The notes under the pieces were generated by a model. That model was not told the origin of the DNA. It did no database searches and saw nothing but the letters and a program-made list of their open reading frames with translations. The position numbers and the translations under genes were made by a program. From Leptolyngbya sp. DLM2.Bin27 (GTDB lineage Bacteria; Cyanobacteriota; Cyanobacteriia; Phormidesmidales; Phormidesmidaceae): a DNA stretch of 64,000 nucleotides. Positions 8,767-18,691 of this stretch are shown here, in pieces (positions within the stretch are counted from its first letter, which is position 1; each line of letters opens with the position of its first letter). The DNA lies in the NCBI GenBank assembly GCA_007694115.1, contig RECJ01000115.1, positions 1 to 64,000 of the forward strand. Direction: 5' to 3'.

Positions 8767-9747
8767 ATGAAACCACTGGACGGAAAGATTGCCCTGGTCA
8801 CCGGGGCCACTCGGGGGCTGGGTAAGGGAATTGCCGTTGGCCTAGGGGAAGCTGGAGCGACGGTCTATATTACCGGGCGCACCCTCAGCGCTACCGCCGA
8901 CGGCGTGGGGTCCCTAGAAGCAACAGCGGCGGCGGTGGCGCAGGCGGGCGGGGTCGCTATCCCTGTGCAGGTAGACCACAGCGACGACGGCCAGATCGAG
9001 GCCCTGTTTGACCGCATTGAGGCTGAGCAAGCGGGTCGCCTAGATCTGCTGGTAAACAATGCCTACGCCGGGGTACCTGCCCTTAGAGCCGCCTACGGCA
9101 AGCCCTTCTGGGAGTCTGAGCCAGAGTTTTGGGATGCCTGCAATGCCGTGGGGTTGCGTAGCCACTACCTGTCCAGCGTCTACGCTGCTCGGCTGATGGT
9201 GCCTCGCCAGCAGGGGCTGATCTGCACGCTGTCGTCGTGGGGCGGGCTGTCGTACATCTTTGGGGTGCCCTACGGGGTGGGCAAGGCGGCCTGCGATCGC
9301 ATGGCCGCCGACATGGCGGTCGAGCTCAAACCCCACGGGGTCACCTCGCTGTCGATCTGGCCCGGCATTGTTGGCACCGAGCTGATGACCCAGTTTGCCG
9401 CCGAGATGGGGCTGGGTAATTTGGGGGCATCGGCGGGTTCTTCAGGAGAGCCCGCCGATGCCCAATACAACTGGGAGACGCCGCTGCTGACCGGGCGGGC
9501 CCTTGCCGCCCTAGCCGCCGATGCCAAGGTTCACCGCCGCGCTGGGCAGGTGCAGATCGTCGCTGAGCTAGCCCGCGAGTATGGCCTGGTGGATGCCGAT
9601 GGTCAACGTCCGGCATCGCTGCGATCGCTGCGGTTTGTGCTGCCCTACGCGGTGCCGGGGCTGCGGCAGTATGCGGGGCTGGTGCCCGATCTAGAGCTGC
9701 CCTGGCCGTTTTTGCTGCTGGGGCCGCTGGGGTCGCCAAAAGCTTAA
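8767..9747 (+). CDS. SDR family NAD(P)-dependent oxidoreductase
   Basis: GKIALVTGATRGLGKGIAVGLGEAGATVYITGR; YGVGKAACDRMAADMA active site. Confidence 0.93.
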   Translation: MKPLDGKIALVTGATRGLGKGIAVGLGEAGATVYITGRTLSATADGVGSLEATAAAVAQAGGVAIPVQVDHSDDGQIEALFDRIEAEQAGRLDLLVNNAYAGVPALRAAYGKPFWESEPEFWDACNAVGLRSHYLSSVYAARLMVPRQQGLICTLSSWGGLSYIFGVPYGVGKAACDRMAADMAVELKPHGVTSLSIWPGIVGTELMTQFAAEMGLGNLGASAGSSGEPADAQYNWETPLLTGRALAALAADAKVHRRAGQVQIVAELAREYGLVDADGQRPASLRSLRFVLPYAVPGLRQYAGLVPDLELPWPFLLLGPLGSPKA

Positions 9748-9817
9748 GCGGCATAGGCTACGCTGGAAACAGACTCAATCGGGCGGCGATGTCTGCAGGT
9801 ATGTCTCAGGTACATCT

Positions 9818-10330
9818 ATGGAGAGAGTGGTGAGCACAAGAGGTAAACAACCGGCCTTGACGAATCGTCGCTCGTGGCTAGCTCGCCTGCTGGCTGGGGG
9901 ATTGATCTGTGCGATCGCAGGCCTCTGCCTACTCGCCTCCCCCGCCCTCGCCACGGGCGAAACCATGACGGTATATCGCAGCTCCAGCTGTCGCTGCTGC
10001 GGCCACTGGGTTGATCATATGCAGGCCGCCGGGTTTGAGGTGCAAGAGGTTGTCACCGACGAGATGGCTGCCATCAAGGCGCAGTCCGGCATTCCCGAGG
10101 CCTTAGCCTCCTGCCACACGGCAATTATTGAGAATTACCGGATCGAAGGCCATGTGCCAGCCGCAGACGTACAGCGTCTGCTCACCGAGCATCCCGATAT
10201 TCTCGGCCTTGCCGCCCCCGGCATGCCCATCGGCGCACCGGGGATGGAAATGGGCGATCGCGTCGATCCCTACACCGTGGTTGCCTTTACCGCAGATGGC
10301 GACACCGCCACCTTCGCCCAACATCCCTGA
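9818..10330 (+). CDS. DUF411 domain-containing protein (putative metal-binding, exported)
   Basis: MTVYRSSSCRCCGHWVDHMQAAGFEV...GIPEALASCHTAIIENYRIEGHVPAADVQRLL preceded by a signal-like hydrophobic stretch. Confidence 0.88.
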   Translation: MERVVSTRGKQPALTNRRSWLARLLAGGLICAIAGLCLLASPALATGETMTVYRSSSCRCCGHWVDHMQAAGFEVQEVVTDEMAAIKAQSGIPEALASCHTAIIENYRIEGHVPAADVQRLLTEHPDILGLAAPGMPIGAPGMEMGDRVDPYTVVAFTADGDTATFAQHP

Positions 10331-10387
10331 GCCCCCATACCTTCGCAGACCCGTGCCAGCCAGCCCCGCCGCTGGCCACCGCCAGCC

Positions 10388-10996
10388 ATGCCCTACTACC
10401 GCTGCCAACCCGACGCCTTTGCCGCCCCCTACCTACACAACCTGCGGGGGGCGATTCAGTCGTGCCGCTACTTTGCCACCAACAACCTCAACCGCGACTT
10501 TGTTGACACCAAGGGGTTTTCGGTGGTGTTTACGCAGGCGGGCCGAGCCGAGGTCGAGCGCCAGTTTCCTTTATTTAAGCCCTACCTCGACCGGGCGCTG
10601 CTGCCCGACTGCAACGCTTTTTACCTCAACCCATTACGGCTCAAGCAGGGGTCGCGGGTTGACCCCCACATCGATCGATCGCTGCGATCGTACTGCAAAA
10701 CCATCGACCCGCCCCAGCAGGTGAGCGTGCTCTACGTGCAGGTGCCCGCCGACCTGGCCAGCGGCGAACTGGTCTTGCAGCGGGGGCGGCAGCGGGTGGG
10801 GCAGATCAAACCCCAGCCGGGCCTATTGCTACATTTCCAGGGCGATCTGACCCACTCGGTCAACGCCATGGCCAGCGGCGGCAGTCGCCTCAGCCTGGTG
10901 TGCGAGCAGTACGCCCTCGATGCCGCTGCCCTGGCGGATATTCCTGAGTTTTTGATCGAGTCGCGGGCGGCAGCCCCAGCTAAGACCAGGCGTTAG
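10388..10996 (+). CDS. 2OG-Fe(II) oxygenase family protein
   Basis: RVDPHIDRSLRSYCKTIDPPQQVSVLYV...GELVLQ...LTHSVNAMASGGSRLSLVCEQY: HxD...H facial-triad pattern. Confidence 0.8.
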   Translation: MPYYRCQPDAFAAPYLHNLRGAIQSCRYFATNNLNRDFVDTKGFSVVFTQAGRAEVERQFPLFKPYLDRALLPDCNAFYLNPLRLKQGSRVDPHIDRSLRSYCKTIDPPQQVSVLYVQVPADLASGELVLQRGRQRVGQIKPQPGLLLHFQGDLTHSVNAMASGGSRLSLVCEQYALDAAALADIPEFLIESRAAAPAKTRR

Positions 10997-11039
10997 GCGA
11001 CTTCTAGGAAAGCAGATACCAGCAGCCCCTGTAGGGTGA

Positions 11040-11182
11040 GCTGAGCCTAGGACTGAAGTCCTAGGCTCAAAGCCAAAATCCTCTGAAGCGGATTGGCAGC
11101 CGAGTTCTCCAGTCTGCTTTAGCAGACTTTCGCTATGAGCCAGGGAGTTCACTCCCTGGTGGTTGTGGCCGGAGTCCCTTAG
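11040..11182 (+). repeat. 143-bp four-hairpin repeat, copy 2
   Basis: Same order of stems as 5983-6125, same orientation: cctaggactgaagtcctagg, aatcctctgaagcggatt, agtctgctttagcagact, ccagggagttcactccctgg. Confidence 0.9.
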
Positions 11183-11264
11183 CCAAACTATCCTGCGGTG
11201 CATTGCTGCGCGAATGCACCCTACGAGACCCTAACACTAGACTTGATGCTCCATTAGGTTGCAT

Positions 11265-12428
11265 CTACACCTTGTGCAGCACTTCACCCAGCGCTTGTAG
11301 CAGCGTATCGACATGCTGACGCTGGCTGTTGTAGCCCATCAGGCCAATGCGCCAGACCTTGCCGCCCAGCTCGCCCAGGCCGCCGCCGATTTCGATGTTG
11401 TAGTCGGCCATTAGCTGGCGGCTGACGGCCTTGGCATCGACCCCGTCGGGCACGCGCACGGTGGTCAGCGTCGGCAGGCGCAGCGATGCTTCGACATGGC
11501 AGGTGAGGCCCAGGTCGGCCAGCCCGGCCCAAAAGTAGGCGGCGGTTTGCTGATGGCGCTGCCAGCGGGCCTCTAGCCCTTCGTCGGCCAGCAGGCGCAG
11601 GGCCTCGCGCAGGGCATAGGTGAGGTTGACCGGGGCGGTGTGGTGGTAGACCCGCTCTGGCCCCCAGTACTTACGCAGCAGGTTGGCGTCGAGGTACCAG
11701 TTGGCGACGGGCTGGCGACGGCGCGCCAGTTTGGCCTCGGCCCGGGGGCTCATGGTGAAGGGAGAAATGCCGGGGGCGCAGCTCAGCCCTTTTTGGCTAC
11801 AGCTATAGGCCAGATCGACCTGCCACTGGTCGAGCCAGATCGGCACCCCGCCCAGGCTGGTCACGGTGTCGACCAGCAGCAGGCAGTCGTGGGCGGCGCA
11901 GGCGGCCCCTAACCCCTCTAGGGGCTGGCGCACCCCGGTGGAGGTTTCGGCATGGACAATCGCCAGCACCGCAGGCCGATGCTGATCGAGGGCGGCGGTC
12001 AGCTGGTCGAGGGTAAAGGCTTCGCCCCAGGGGCAGTGCAGGGTGACCACGTCGGCCCCGTAGCGCTGGGCCATATCGGCTAGACGGTGGCCAAAGTAGC
12101 CTTTGACGCAGACGAGAACCCGATCGCCCGGTTCCACCGCGTTGGCCAGGGTGGCTTCCATCGCCGCTGACCCAGTGCCAGCTACGGCGTAGGTGAGGGG
12201 GTTGGTGGTCTGCCAGGTGTAGCGCAGCAGGTCTTGCACATCGTCCATCATGGCCAGGTAGGCGGCATCGAGGTGGCCGATGGGCTGATGGTTCATGGCA
12301 GCGATCACCCGAGGGTCAGCGTTGGATGGCCCCGGCCCCAACAACAATCGCTGGGGCACCACAAGGGGATCGAGGGACGCAGGCGGAGCTAGTTGGGCGG
12401 AGCTATGGGGGGAAAGAGTGGCTGCCAT
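11265..12428 (-). CDS. Alanine--glyoxylate aminotransferase family protein (class V PLP)
   Basis: [38 protein letters not shown]...[12 protein letters not shown]...[17 protein letters not shown]. Confidence 0.93.
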   Translation of the reverse strand: MAATLSPHSSAQLAPPASLDPLVVPQRLLLGPGPSNADPRVIAAMNHQPIGHLDAAYLAMMDDVQDLLRYTWQTTNPLTYAVAGTGSAAMEATLANAVEPGDRVLVCVKGYFGHRLADMAQRYGADVVTLHCPWGEAFTLDQLTAALDQHRPAVLAIVHAETSTGVRQPLEGLGAACAAHDCLLLVDTVTSLGGVPIWLDQWQVDLAYSCSQKGLSCAPGISPFTMSPRAEAKLARRRQPVANWYLDANLLRKYWGPERVYHHTAPVNLTYALREALRLLADEGLEARWQRHQQTAAYFWAGLADLGLTCHVEASLRLPTLTTVRVPDGVDAKAVSRQLMADYNIEIGGGLGELGGKVWRIGLMGYNSQRQHVDTLLQALGEVLHKV

Positions 12429-12539
12429 GGGGTAACACCGGCGGTGAAAACGACAAAATAATCAATCGAGGGGATAACCTGGCTCCATTCTCCTACGGAA
12501 GCGGCTGTCTGTAGCGCCGGTCACAGCTCTGGGCCTGGG

Positions 12540-14030
12540 CTAGGCTTCGAGCGATCGCAGCCACACCACAAACAAAGCCCCCGGATGCTGGGGATATTTG
12601 GCGGCCTCTGGCGGCAGCCAGGCAGTGCCCTGCACGGGGCTGATCAAGTCGATATGCCCGCCCATGCCCTGCACCAGGTCTTGCACAATCGCCAGGCCCA
12701 ACCCCGTACCGGGAATATCGCCCTGGGCCTGGACACCCCGAAAGTGACGGTTAAACAACTCGGGCTGGTCGGCGGCGGGAATGCCCCACCCCGTATCACC
12801 CACGGCAATCCCTTGAAAAACCTGCCCCTCAAACCGCTGCCTGAGGCCAGTCGTCAGCCACACTAGCGCTCCGGCCGGGGCGTATTTGAGCGCATTGTCA
12901 ATCAGGTTGTAGAGCACTTCTCCCAGGGCGGCAGCATCCAGCCAGGCATCGGGCAGGGGCGTGGGGATCTGGTGCATCAGGTGCAGCCCTCGATCCTGGG
13001 CCAGGGGCAGCGTCGACTGCACCAGCGGCAGAGCCACATCTGCGATCGCACCAGGCTTAACGTTGAGCGCCCGACCCAGACCCTGGCCGGGGGTCGGTCT
13101 GGGGGTCGGCGTGATCGCCAGGGTGGGGCCTGCTGGGGGAACTGGCCTGGCTAAAGGATCGTCCCCGTCAGCCTGAGCAGAGATAGCGGGCAACAGCAGC
13201 CCCCCCATCGGCGGGTTGGTGGGCTGCTGTTGTACCGCATCGCCCTCCGCCACGGCGGTGTCAAAGTGCTCAGCTAGATCTTGCAGTCGCCGACTCTCCC
13301 GCACAATGCCCTCAGCGATGGGGCGATTGGTATCTTCGGGGGGCAGGCGCTTGACCATCAGCTTGCCAAAGGTTTGCAGCGCCGTGAGGGGATTGCGAAA
13401 CTGGTGCAACAGATCGTGGAAGATCTCAGACTGGTCTGACTGGTTGATCTGGCGCTGGCTGATCTGACGCTGTAGCCACTGATTCCGCTGATCCATCACA
13501 CAGGCAATCGCCAGGGTAGCGGCAACCTGCTCGGCCTGCTGATAGTCGGTTGCCGTCCAGGGGGGCAGCTGACGCGTGCTGACCATCATGCCCAACACAA
13601 CGCCCTCATGGGCCAGGGGCAACACCAGAGGATAGGCCGCCGCCTGCCCCTGGCCCGCCGCTTCCACCCCTGAGGGCACCGCCATCCGGCGCGATTCAAG
13701 CGAGCTATCTGACAGCCGCGAGCGGGCCGATAGTTCTCGATCTGGGTTAGCGAAGCCTTGGGGCCAGTCCTCTTGCACCACGCCCTGGGGAAAGCTCAAC
13801 CGATCGCCTTCAACCTCAGCCTCGGAGATCCCCTCCAACCTCTCGCGGAGATTGCTCCAAAGGTCAGCTGTCTCTGGATAGGCCACCAGCGGCACCAAAG
13901 TTGGATTGATCGCGTCTGCCGTAGTCTCAGCTAGGTAGACCACCGTGGAAGCCGCCCCCAGGGCCTGGGTCAGCAAAAGCACCTGAGACTGGCACAGAGC
14001 GACAAATTCAGAGCTAGGGGAGCCAATCAT
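12540..14030 (-). CDS. GAF domain-containing sensor histidine kinase
   Basis: FHDLLHQFRNPLTALQTFGKLM (HisKA), LGEVLYNLIDNALKYAP and GTGLGLAIVQDLVQGMGG (HATPase); N-terminal GAF-like region. Confidence 0.9.
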   Translation of the reverse strand: MIGSPSSEFVALCQSQVLLLTQALGAASTVVYLAETTADAINPTLVPLVAYPETADLWSNLRERLEGISEAEVEGDRLSFPQGVVQEDWPQGFANPDRELSARSRLSDSSLESRRMAVPSGVEAAGQGQAAAYPLVLPLAHEGVVLGMMVSTRQLPPWTATDYQQAEQVAATLAIACVMDQRNQWLQRQISQRQINQSDQSEIFHDLLHQFRNPLTALQTFGKLMVKRLPPEDTNRPIAEGIVRESRRLQDLAEHFDTAVAEGDAVQQQPTNPPMGGLLLPAISAQADGDDPLARPVPPAGPTLAITPTPRPTPGQGLGRALNVKPGAIADVALPLVQSTLPLAQDRGLHLMHQIPTPLPDAWLDAAALGEVLYNLIDNALKYAPAGALVWLTTGLRQRFEGQVFQGIAVGDTGWGIPAADQPELFNRHFRGVQAQGDIPGTGLGLAIVQDLVQGMGGHIDLISPVQGTAWLPPEAAKYPQHPGALFVVWLRSLEA

Positions 14031-14273
14031 GGCGACGCAACATTTGAGTGTGACGGAAGAAAAATTAAAGTTTTGTCAATTTTTTAACAATTCTGTTCAA
14101 GCTTAACTCACTCAAACACCCTTGTATCCTTTATAAGCCCTGGTGTTTGGCCACTTTAGCCGACTTTTTAGAAGAAGTTGAAATTCTTATTTTGAGCCTA
14201 TATACTTGGCCTGGTTAGCAAATTTTGTAACCGAAACTACATCCAAATATCCAATGAGAGGGAGGTAGGCAAC

Positions 14274-14600
14274 TTGGCAAGGAGACGCAAGCGTAAGAGT
14301 CGTCGTCGCTTAGAAGGCCGTCGAATTTTAGAGGCTGTTCCTCAGTATAGTATTGAGAGCGGCAATGAAAAACCTGTAACCGCAGCCCGGAACTTTATTC
14401 ATTCCGAAGGTATCGCTCCCCCAGCGCTGCTGCTGGTCAAGCGGAATGAACACACCACAGATCGGTATTTCTGGGCCGAGAAGGGTTTGTTTGGTGCCCA
14501 GTACGTAGAAGAGAACCATTTTCTCTTCCCCAGTCTGCGGGTGCTGTTAGGCGAAGACGAAGAAGAAAACGCCTCAGCCCTAGAGACCCTGGCTCACTAG
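14274..14600 (+). CDS. DUF3155 domain-containing protein
   Basis: ARRRKRKSRRRLEGRRILEAVPQYSIESGNEKPVTAARNFIHSEGIAPPALLLVKRNEHTTDRYFWAEKGLFGAQY; TTG start preceded by ggaggt-like RBS. Confidence 0.88.
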   Translation: MARRRKRKSRRRLEGRRILEAVPQYSIESGNEKPVTAARNFIHSEGIAPPALLLVKRNEHTTDRYFWAEKGLFGAQYVEENHFLFPSLRVLLGEDEEENASALETLAH

Positions 14601-14692
14601 ACTCTGTCGGTTGCCGTTGAATGGAAATCTGACGGAAATCTGACGGAAATCTAATCGACGGCAACCCCAGTACAGTGGCTTAAATAACCGCA

Positions 14693-14723
14693 AGAGCTAG
14701 CCTTAAGGGCTAGCTCTTTTTTT
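14693..14723 (+). terminator. Rho-independent terminator downstream of the DUF3155 gene
   Basis: AGAGCTAGCC-TTAAG-GGCTAGCTCT followed by a T run (tctttttttg). Confidence 0.85.
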
Positions 14724-14769
14724 GCGTGGATTGTGACCCACAGCCAGCCGCACGGCTGGGGCGCAGGTG

Positions 14770-15300
14770 TTAGCCCTGACGCCCTAACACCTGCTCTAGA
14801 GCAATCAGTTCATCGCGATGGGCGGTCACGGTTACCGCTGCCGCTGGAACTGCGTTCGAGTCAGCGGTGCTAGGGCGCACCTCTAGGCAAATTTCCTCAT
14901 CGCGATCCGAGCCGCGCCAGTAAAACCATCCCGCCAGCGGAGCTAGACCCAGCAGCCCCAAAAATAAAGCCCCGTAGGCAGGCCACAGATTGGCCAAGAC
15001 CAGGGCAAAACAGAGCGCGCCAACCGTCGCTAGCGCAGTCAAAAACCCGGCCAAAAACAGGCTCGGACGCACTCGCCCCCGCAGCGTCACCCGCTGAGTA
15101 TCCGCCTCGGCGGCGGTGAGAACGTAGGCCCGAGACTCAAAGTGGTGGGTCAACTCCTGCAAGAGCACCAGGGGATCAACCGGACGCTCAAGGGTGAGCG
15201 TTTCAATGCGGTCTTTGGTAGACGCGCGAATGAAAAAGACTAACCCCACTATCATCAGCAAGGTTAGTAACAAAATAGAGTAGGTTGTGGTGTTGGTCAC
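14770..15300 (-). CDS. Cofactor assembly of complex C (CCB-type, DUF3529-like) membrane protein
   Basis: 176 aa, N-terminal TM plus central TM pair; resembles the cyanobacterial CCB-type family. Assignment from memory of the family. Confidence 0.55.
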   Translation of the reverse strand: MTNTTTYSILLLTLLMIVGLVFFIRASTKDRIETLTLERPVDPLVLLQELTHHFESRAYVLTAAEADTQRVTLRGRVRPSLFLAGFLTALATVGALCFALVLANLWPAYGALFLGLLGLAPLAGWFYWRGSDRDEEICLEVRPSTADSNAVPAAAVTVTAHRDELIALEQVLGRQG

Positions 15301-15373
15301 AGCTGGGTCAGGCGGGAGTACCTTTCTAGGGTACGGAATGTTGGATCATTCAGGTAGGCCCAGATTGTCTGAT

Positions 15374-15763
15374 TTATCGTCGGGGGGAGGAAAAGGCGGG
15401 GCTTTGGGTGCAGGAGGGCTGCACTGGGTTACCCATGTAGATTTTCCAAAATTCGGCCAGTTCTTCGGCCTGTAGCCGCCAGTCGGGGTTGAGACGGTAC
15501 ATGCGCCGGGGCCGACCTCGGCCCTCTACCTTTTTCCAGTAGCCGTCAATGGCATTTTCGTCTTCTAAAAATTTAAGCGCTCCGTAAAGAACCGTATCGG
15601 ACAGGCGGTAGTGGGGATACTGGATGGCTAAACGCTGGATCAACTCAGTGCCATAGGAATCTTGCTGCAGCAACATCGACAGCACGTAGCAAACGGCCAG
15701 CTCTTTATTCAGATAAATGGGCGGTGGATCCTCAAAGAACTGATAGATATCCTCAAATTTCAT
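15374..15763 (-). CDS. PadR family transcriptional regulator (Pex-like)
   Basis: YVLSMLLQQDSYGTELIQRLAIQYPHYRLSDTVLYGALKFLEDENAIDGYWKKVEGRGRPRRMYRL: PadR winged helix. Confidence 0.85.
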   Translation of the reverse strand: MKFEDIYQFFEDPPPIYLNKELAVCYVLSMLLQQDSYGTELIQRLAIQYPHYRLSDTVLYGALKFLEDENAIDGYWKKVEGRGRPRRMYRLNPDWRLQAEELAEFWKIYMGNPVQPSCTQSPAFSSPRR

Positions 15764-16058
15764 GGGATCGCTCCAGGTATGTTAAGTGTCACTCGCCCTT
15801 AGGCGGATCAGAGTTAAAACTAACCACCCCCAGGTACAGACAGAATCTGTATTGCTCCGAGGGACAATACTACAGGTCTGAACCTGGATTTAGTTTATTT
15901 AGCCGCTAGCGCATCGCCAGCGAATTTGTAGGTCATTCTAAACAGAAGTGATCCCCAGAGTATCGAAGTCGGGGCAGATGGTAACTATCTGCAAAATTAT
16001 TTAGACATTATTAAATATTCGCCATGACAAATAATTCGTCTTGGATCCTAAGGCTGGT

Positions 16059-17492
16059 TTAGCGGCGCTGGCGCTGGCCCAGGCGGCTGCTGTCGCCCAG
16101 GGGGATCGCCGGGTCATTGGTCTGCAACAGAATCTGGCCGTCGCGTACCGCCACCAGGTGAACCCGCACCGGCCCAGCGGTGAAAATATCAGTCGCTGCG
16201 ATCGCCTGAATATCGACAGCTCGGCCCAGTTGCTGAACGGCTTCAAGAAAATTGAGGATGGTTTCGGGGCGGTTGTCAGCCACCTGGAGGGCGTCGCTGA
16301 CCACGCCATCTTGGCGGGCACGAAACTGAGTCGCGGCCAGCAGCAGATTGATGCGTTCGACCAGCTGGCGCTCATCCAAAGGGGGGGGCTCTAGGGCTAC
16401 GGTGGCCAACCGTTCGCCTGCGGCGTAAATCTGCTCGTTGGGGGTAGCATCGATAAACACCTGCACGCAGGGTTCCCCACGCTGTATAATGCAGGGTTCG
16501 CCGGTAATGTAGTTGGCGGCAGACAGGAGCCGCACCACGTAGTCTTCGCCGGTGGCCAGGCGATTGATCAGCGCTTCTACCTCACGGTTGCCAATCAGCA
16601 GGATCTGCTGGTCGATCACGGTTCCAGGGGCAATGGCCCGAGACACCAGACGATTGGCTTCCCGCAGAAACTCGGTTACAAACTCCTCGGCCTGCTCTCG
16701 ATTTTCGGCCCGCCCCTGCCCGACGAGAATTTCCTGGTTACGGTTGAGGGCAATATTGCCGCGAAACAATCCCTGGAACTGGTTTTGCAGGTCGGCCACC
16801 TGCTGTTCTAAAAAGACTTGCTCAGCTTCGAGGCTGGCCAGCAGCTGCTCCCGCTCGGCAATTTGCTGATCGCGGGCAGCAATTTGCTGGTCACGGGCGG
16901 CAATTTGTTGATCAAGCTGGGCAATTTGCTGGTCACGGGCGGCAATCTGGCTGCCGATGGCCGCCTGCTGCTGAATCAAGTTGTCGCGCTGCACCCGCAG
17001 GGCGTCAGTGGCTGCCCGCAGGGTCGCCGCCTGCTGGGACACGGTATCGAGCTGATTGCGGGTCTGGCGGAGCTGACTCTCGGTCGCTTCCTGCTGGGCG
17101 ATCGCCTGATCGAGCGACTGGTTGACCTCTTGCAGCCGGGCAAGCGCCCGCTGCCGCTCGTCGGTGGCTGACTCGAGATCGGACTCCACACTCTCCTGGG
17201 TGGCCTGGGCCAAGGCCAAATTGGCTTCGGCGTTGGCCAAGTCAGCCTGAATTCTACCCAGCTCGAATACCCCCGTGCGCAGCTGGCTGCTCACCCCAAA
17301 CAGCAGGGCCAGGGTTGAAGCTGAAATGACGCTGCCGGTGGCGATGCTGACTAGGGTAGCGGTCTGGCGAGGGCGCAGATTGAACAGGCTCAGGCGCGCC
17401 TTGCCCACTTTTGTGCCCACGCGATCGCCTAGGGTAGCAATCAAGCCCCCCAGCATTAAAACCGCGAGAATTAGTACGTAACCAGAAACCAT
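16059..17492 (-). CDS. DUF3084 domain-containing coiled-coil protein
   Basis: N-terminal two-TM region, long coiled coil with repeated QIAARDQ heptads, conserved C-terminal domain. Confidence 0.88.
   Translation of the reverse strand: MVSGYVLILAVLMLGGLIATLGDRVGTKVGKARLSLFNLRPRQTATLVSIATGSVISASTLALLFGVSSQLRTGVFELGRIQADLANAEANLALAQATQESVESDLESATDERQRALARLQEVNQSLDQAIAQQEATESQLRQTRNQLDTVSQQAATLRAATDALRVQRDNLIQQQAAIGSQIAARDQQIAQLDQQIAARDQQIAARDQQIAEREQLLASLEAEQVFLEQQVADLQNQFQGLFRGNIALNRNQEILVGQGRAENREQAEEFVTEFLREANRLVSRAIAPGTVIDQQILLIGNREVEALINRLATGEDYVVRLLSAANYITGEPCIIQRGEPCVQVFIDATPNEQIYAAGERLATVALEPPPLDERQLVERINLLLAATQFRARQDGVVSDALQVADNRPETILNFLEAVQQLGRAVDIQAIAATDIFTAGPVRVHLVAVRDGQILLQTNDPAIPLGDSSRLGQRQRR
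16858..16962. repeat. 21-bp tandem repeat (about 5 units) encoding coiled-coil heptads
   Basis: gcaatttgctgatcgcgggca / gcaatttgctggtcacgggcg / gcaatttgttgatcaagctgg / gcaatttgctggtcacgggcg / gcaatctggctgccgatggcc. Confidence 0.85.
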
Positions 17493-17620
17493 GCACCAGC
17501 CACAGGGGAGTTTGCATTTACTCTACTGCATGGGTTAAGGCCTATACGCCTGAATCTCACCAGCAGCTGACGGCCCACCTAGGCCGCTGTGCTCACTCTA
17601 AACCGTTGCCCAGGCGATGC

Positions 17621-18292
17621 CTAGGTAAACTGCTGGCTTAGATTGACCGGGTCGTGGACGGTGATCTTCTTCTTATAGATAGAAATCATGCCCTCCTGGC
17701 GCAGATCGCCTAGCAGCCGCGTCACCGTCACCCGAGTCGAGCCAATGGCTTCGGCGATGGCCTGGTGAGATAACTTCAGATCGATGGTGATACCGTCTTG
17801 GCTGGGCACGCCAAAATCGCGGCAGAGAATCAGCAGAAAGCTGACCAGTCGCGACCCCATGTCGCGGTGGGCCAGGGTTTCAATCATCATCTCGGTCTGC
17901 AAAATGCGCGATGACAGACCCCGCAGCATCAGCAGCGCCAGCTCGGGGTTTTCTTCTAGGGCTTGCTCGACCTGCTCGATCGGTACCGACAGCAGCTCGA
18001 CGGGGGTAAAGGCGACGGAGTGATAGAAGCGATCAGACCGGTTGCCGGTGATCAGCGACAGGACGCCAAACACGCTGTTTTCGCGCAGTAGGGCGACGGT
18101 AATCTCTTCTCCAGCCTCGTATACTCGCGACAGTTTGACCGCGCCCTTGAGCAAAAAATAGACCCGCTCAGCCGGATCACCCGGGAAAAAAATAGTCTTG
18201 CCTCGCTCGTAGGACTCAACTACCGGAGGAAACGCTCCCCCGGACAGCTGGCGAAAAACATTGGCAAGGGGCTTATCTTGGGTCACTACCAT
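17621..18292 (-). CDS. ntcA: Global nitrogen regulator NtcA (CRP/FNR family)
   Basis: [60 protein letters not shown]...[42 protein letters not shown]. Confidence 0.97.
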   Translation of the reverse strand: MVVTQDKPLANVFRQLSGGAFPPVVESYERGKTIFFPGDPAERVYFLLKGAVKLSRVYEAGEEITVALLRENSVFGVLSLITGNRSDRFYHSVAFTPVELLSVPIEQVEQALEENPELALLMLRGLSSRILQTEMMIETLAHRDMGSRLVSFLLILCRDFGVPSQDGITIDLKLSHQAIAEAIGSTRVTVTRLLGDLRQEGMISIYKKKITVHDPVNLSQQFT

Positions 18293-18504
18293 AGGGTTCT
18301 GCTAAGAGCATCACAGAAACTACCTGCACCGACTTGGCTAGCTGCGGCCTTAGACCGCATGGCCACATGACTAATACGGAGCACTATTAATACGGAATAC
18401 TATTGGGCACCAAGCATAGAGCAATTTGGCCGGTCTGACATGTCAGATAATGCAAACGTTCCATGACTTTAGATCACTTAACCTTAACTGCCACGGGACT
18501 GTTT

Positions 18505-18518
18505 GTATAGCACACTAC
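18505..18518. promoter_or_regulatory. Candidate NtcA-binding site GTA-N8-TAC in the ntcA/thrC divergent intergenic region
   Basis: GTATAGCACACTAC is an exact match to the GTAN8TAC consensus; no -10 at canonical spacing was clearly seen. Confidence 0.5.
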
Positions 18519-18555
18519 TTTATTGCTCTCCAGAGTTGAATTCTGGCCATCTGCT

Positions 18556-18580
18556 ATACCCGACTCTTTTAGTCGGGTAT
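18556..18580. other. Perfect 10-bp hairpin in the thrC leader
   Basis: ATACCCGACT-CTTTT-AGTCGGGTAT. Confidence 0.7.
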
Positions 18581-18691
18581 GTTTGACCAGGTATTGTGAC
18601 TGGTGCTACGGTCTTAACCACAGTCAGAGAAATTTTGGCCGCCGCCCCAGGCACCCCCACCCAGCCGTAGAGAAAGAGTTAGAGAACCGCC

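Noticed and set aside
10829-11203. Minus-strand ORFs here and at 5911-6096 sharing the peptide QTGELGCQS.SEDFGFEP.TS
   Set aside because: The shared peptide is the translation of the 143-bp four-hairpin repeat, not evidence of a protein family.
12540-14030. Two-component system at this locus
   Set aside because: Only the histidine kinase is present; no adjacent response regulator, so no local system can be claimed.
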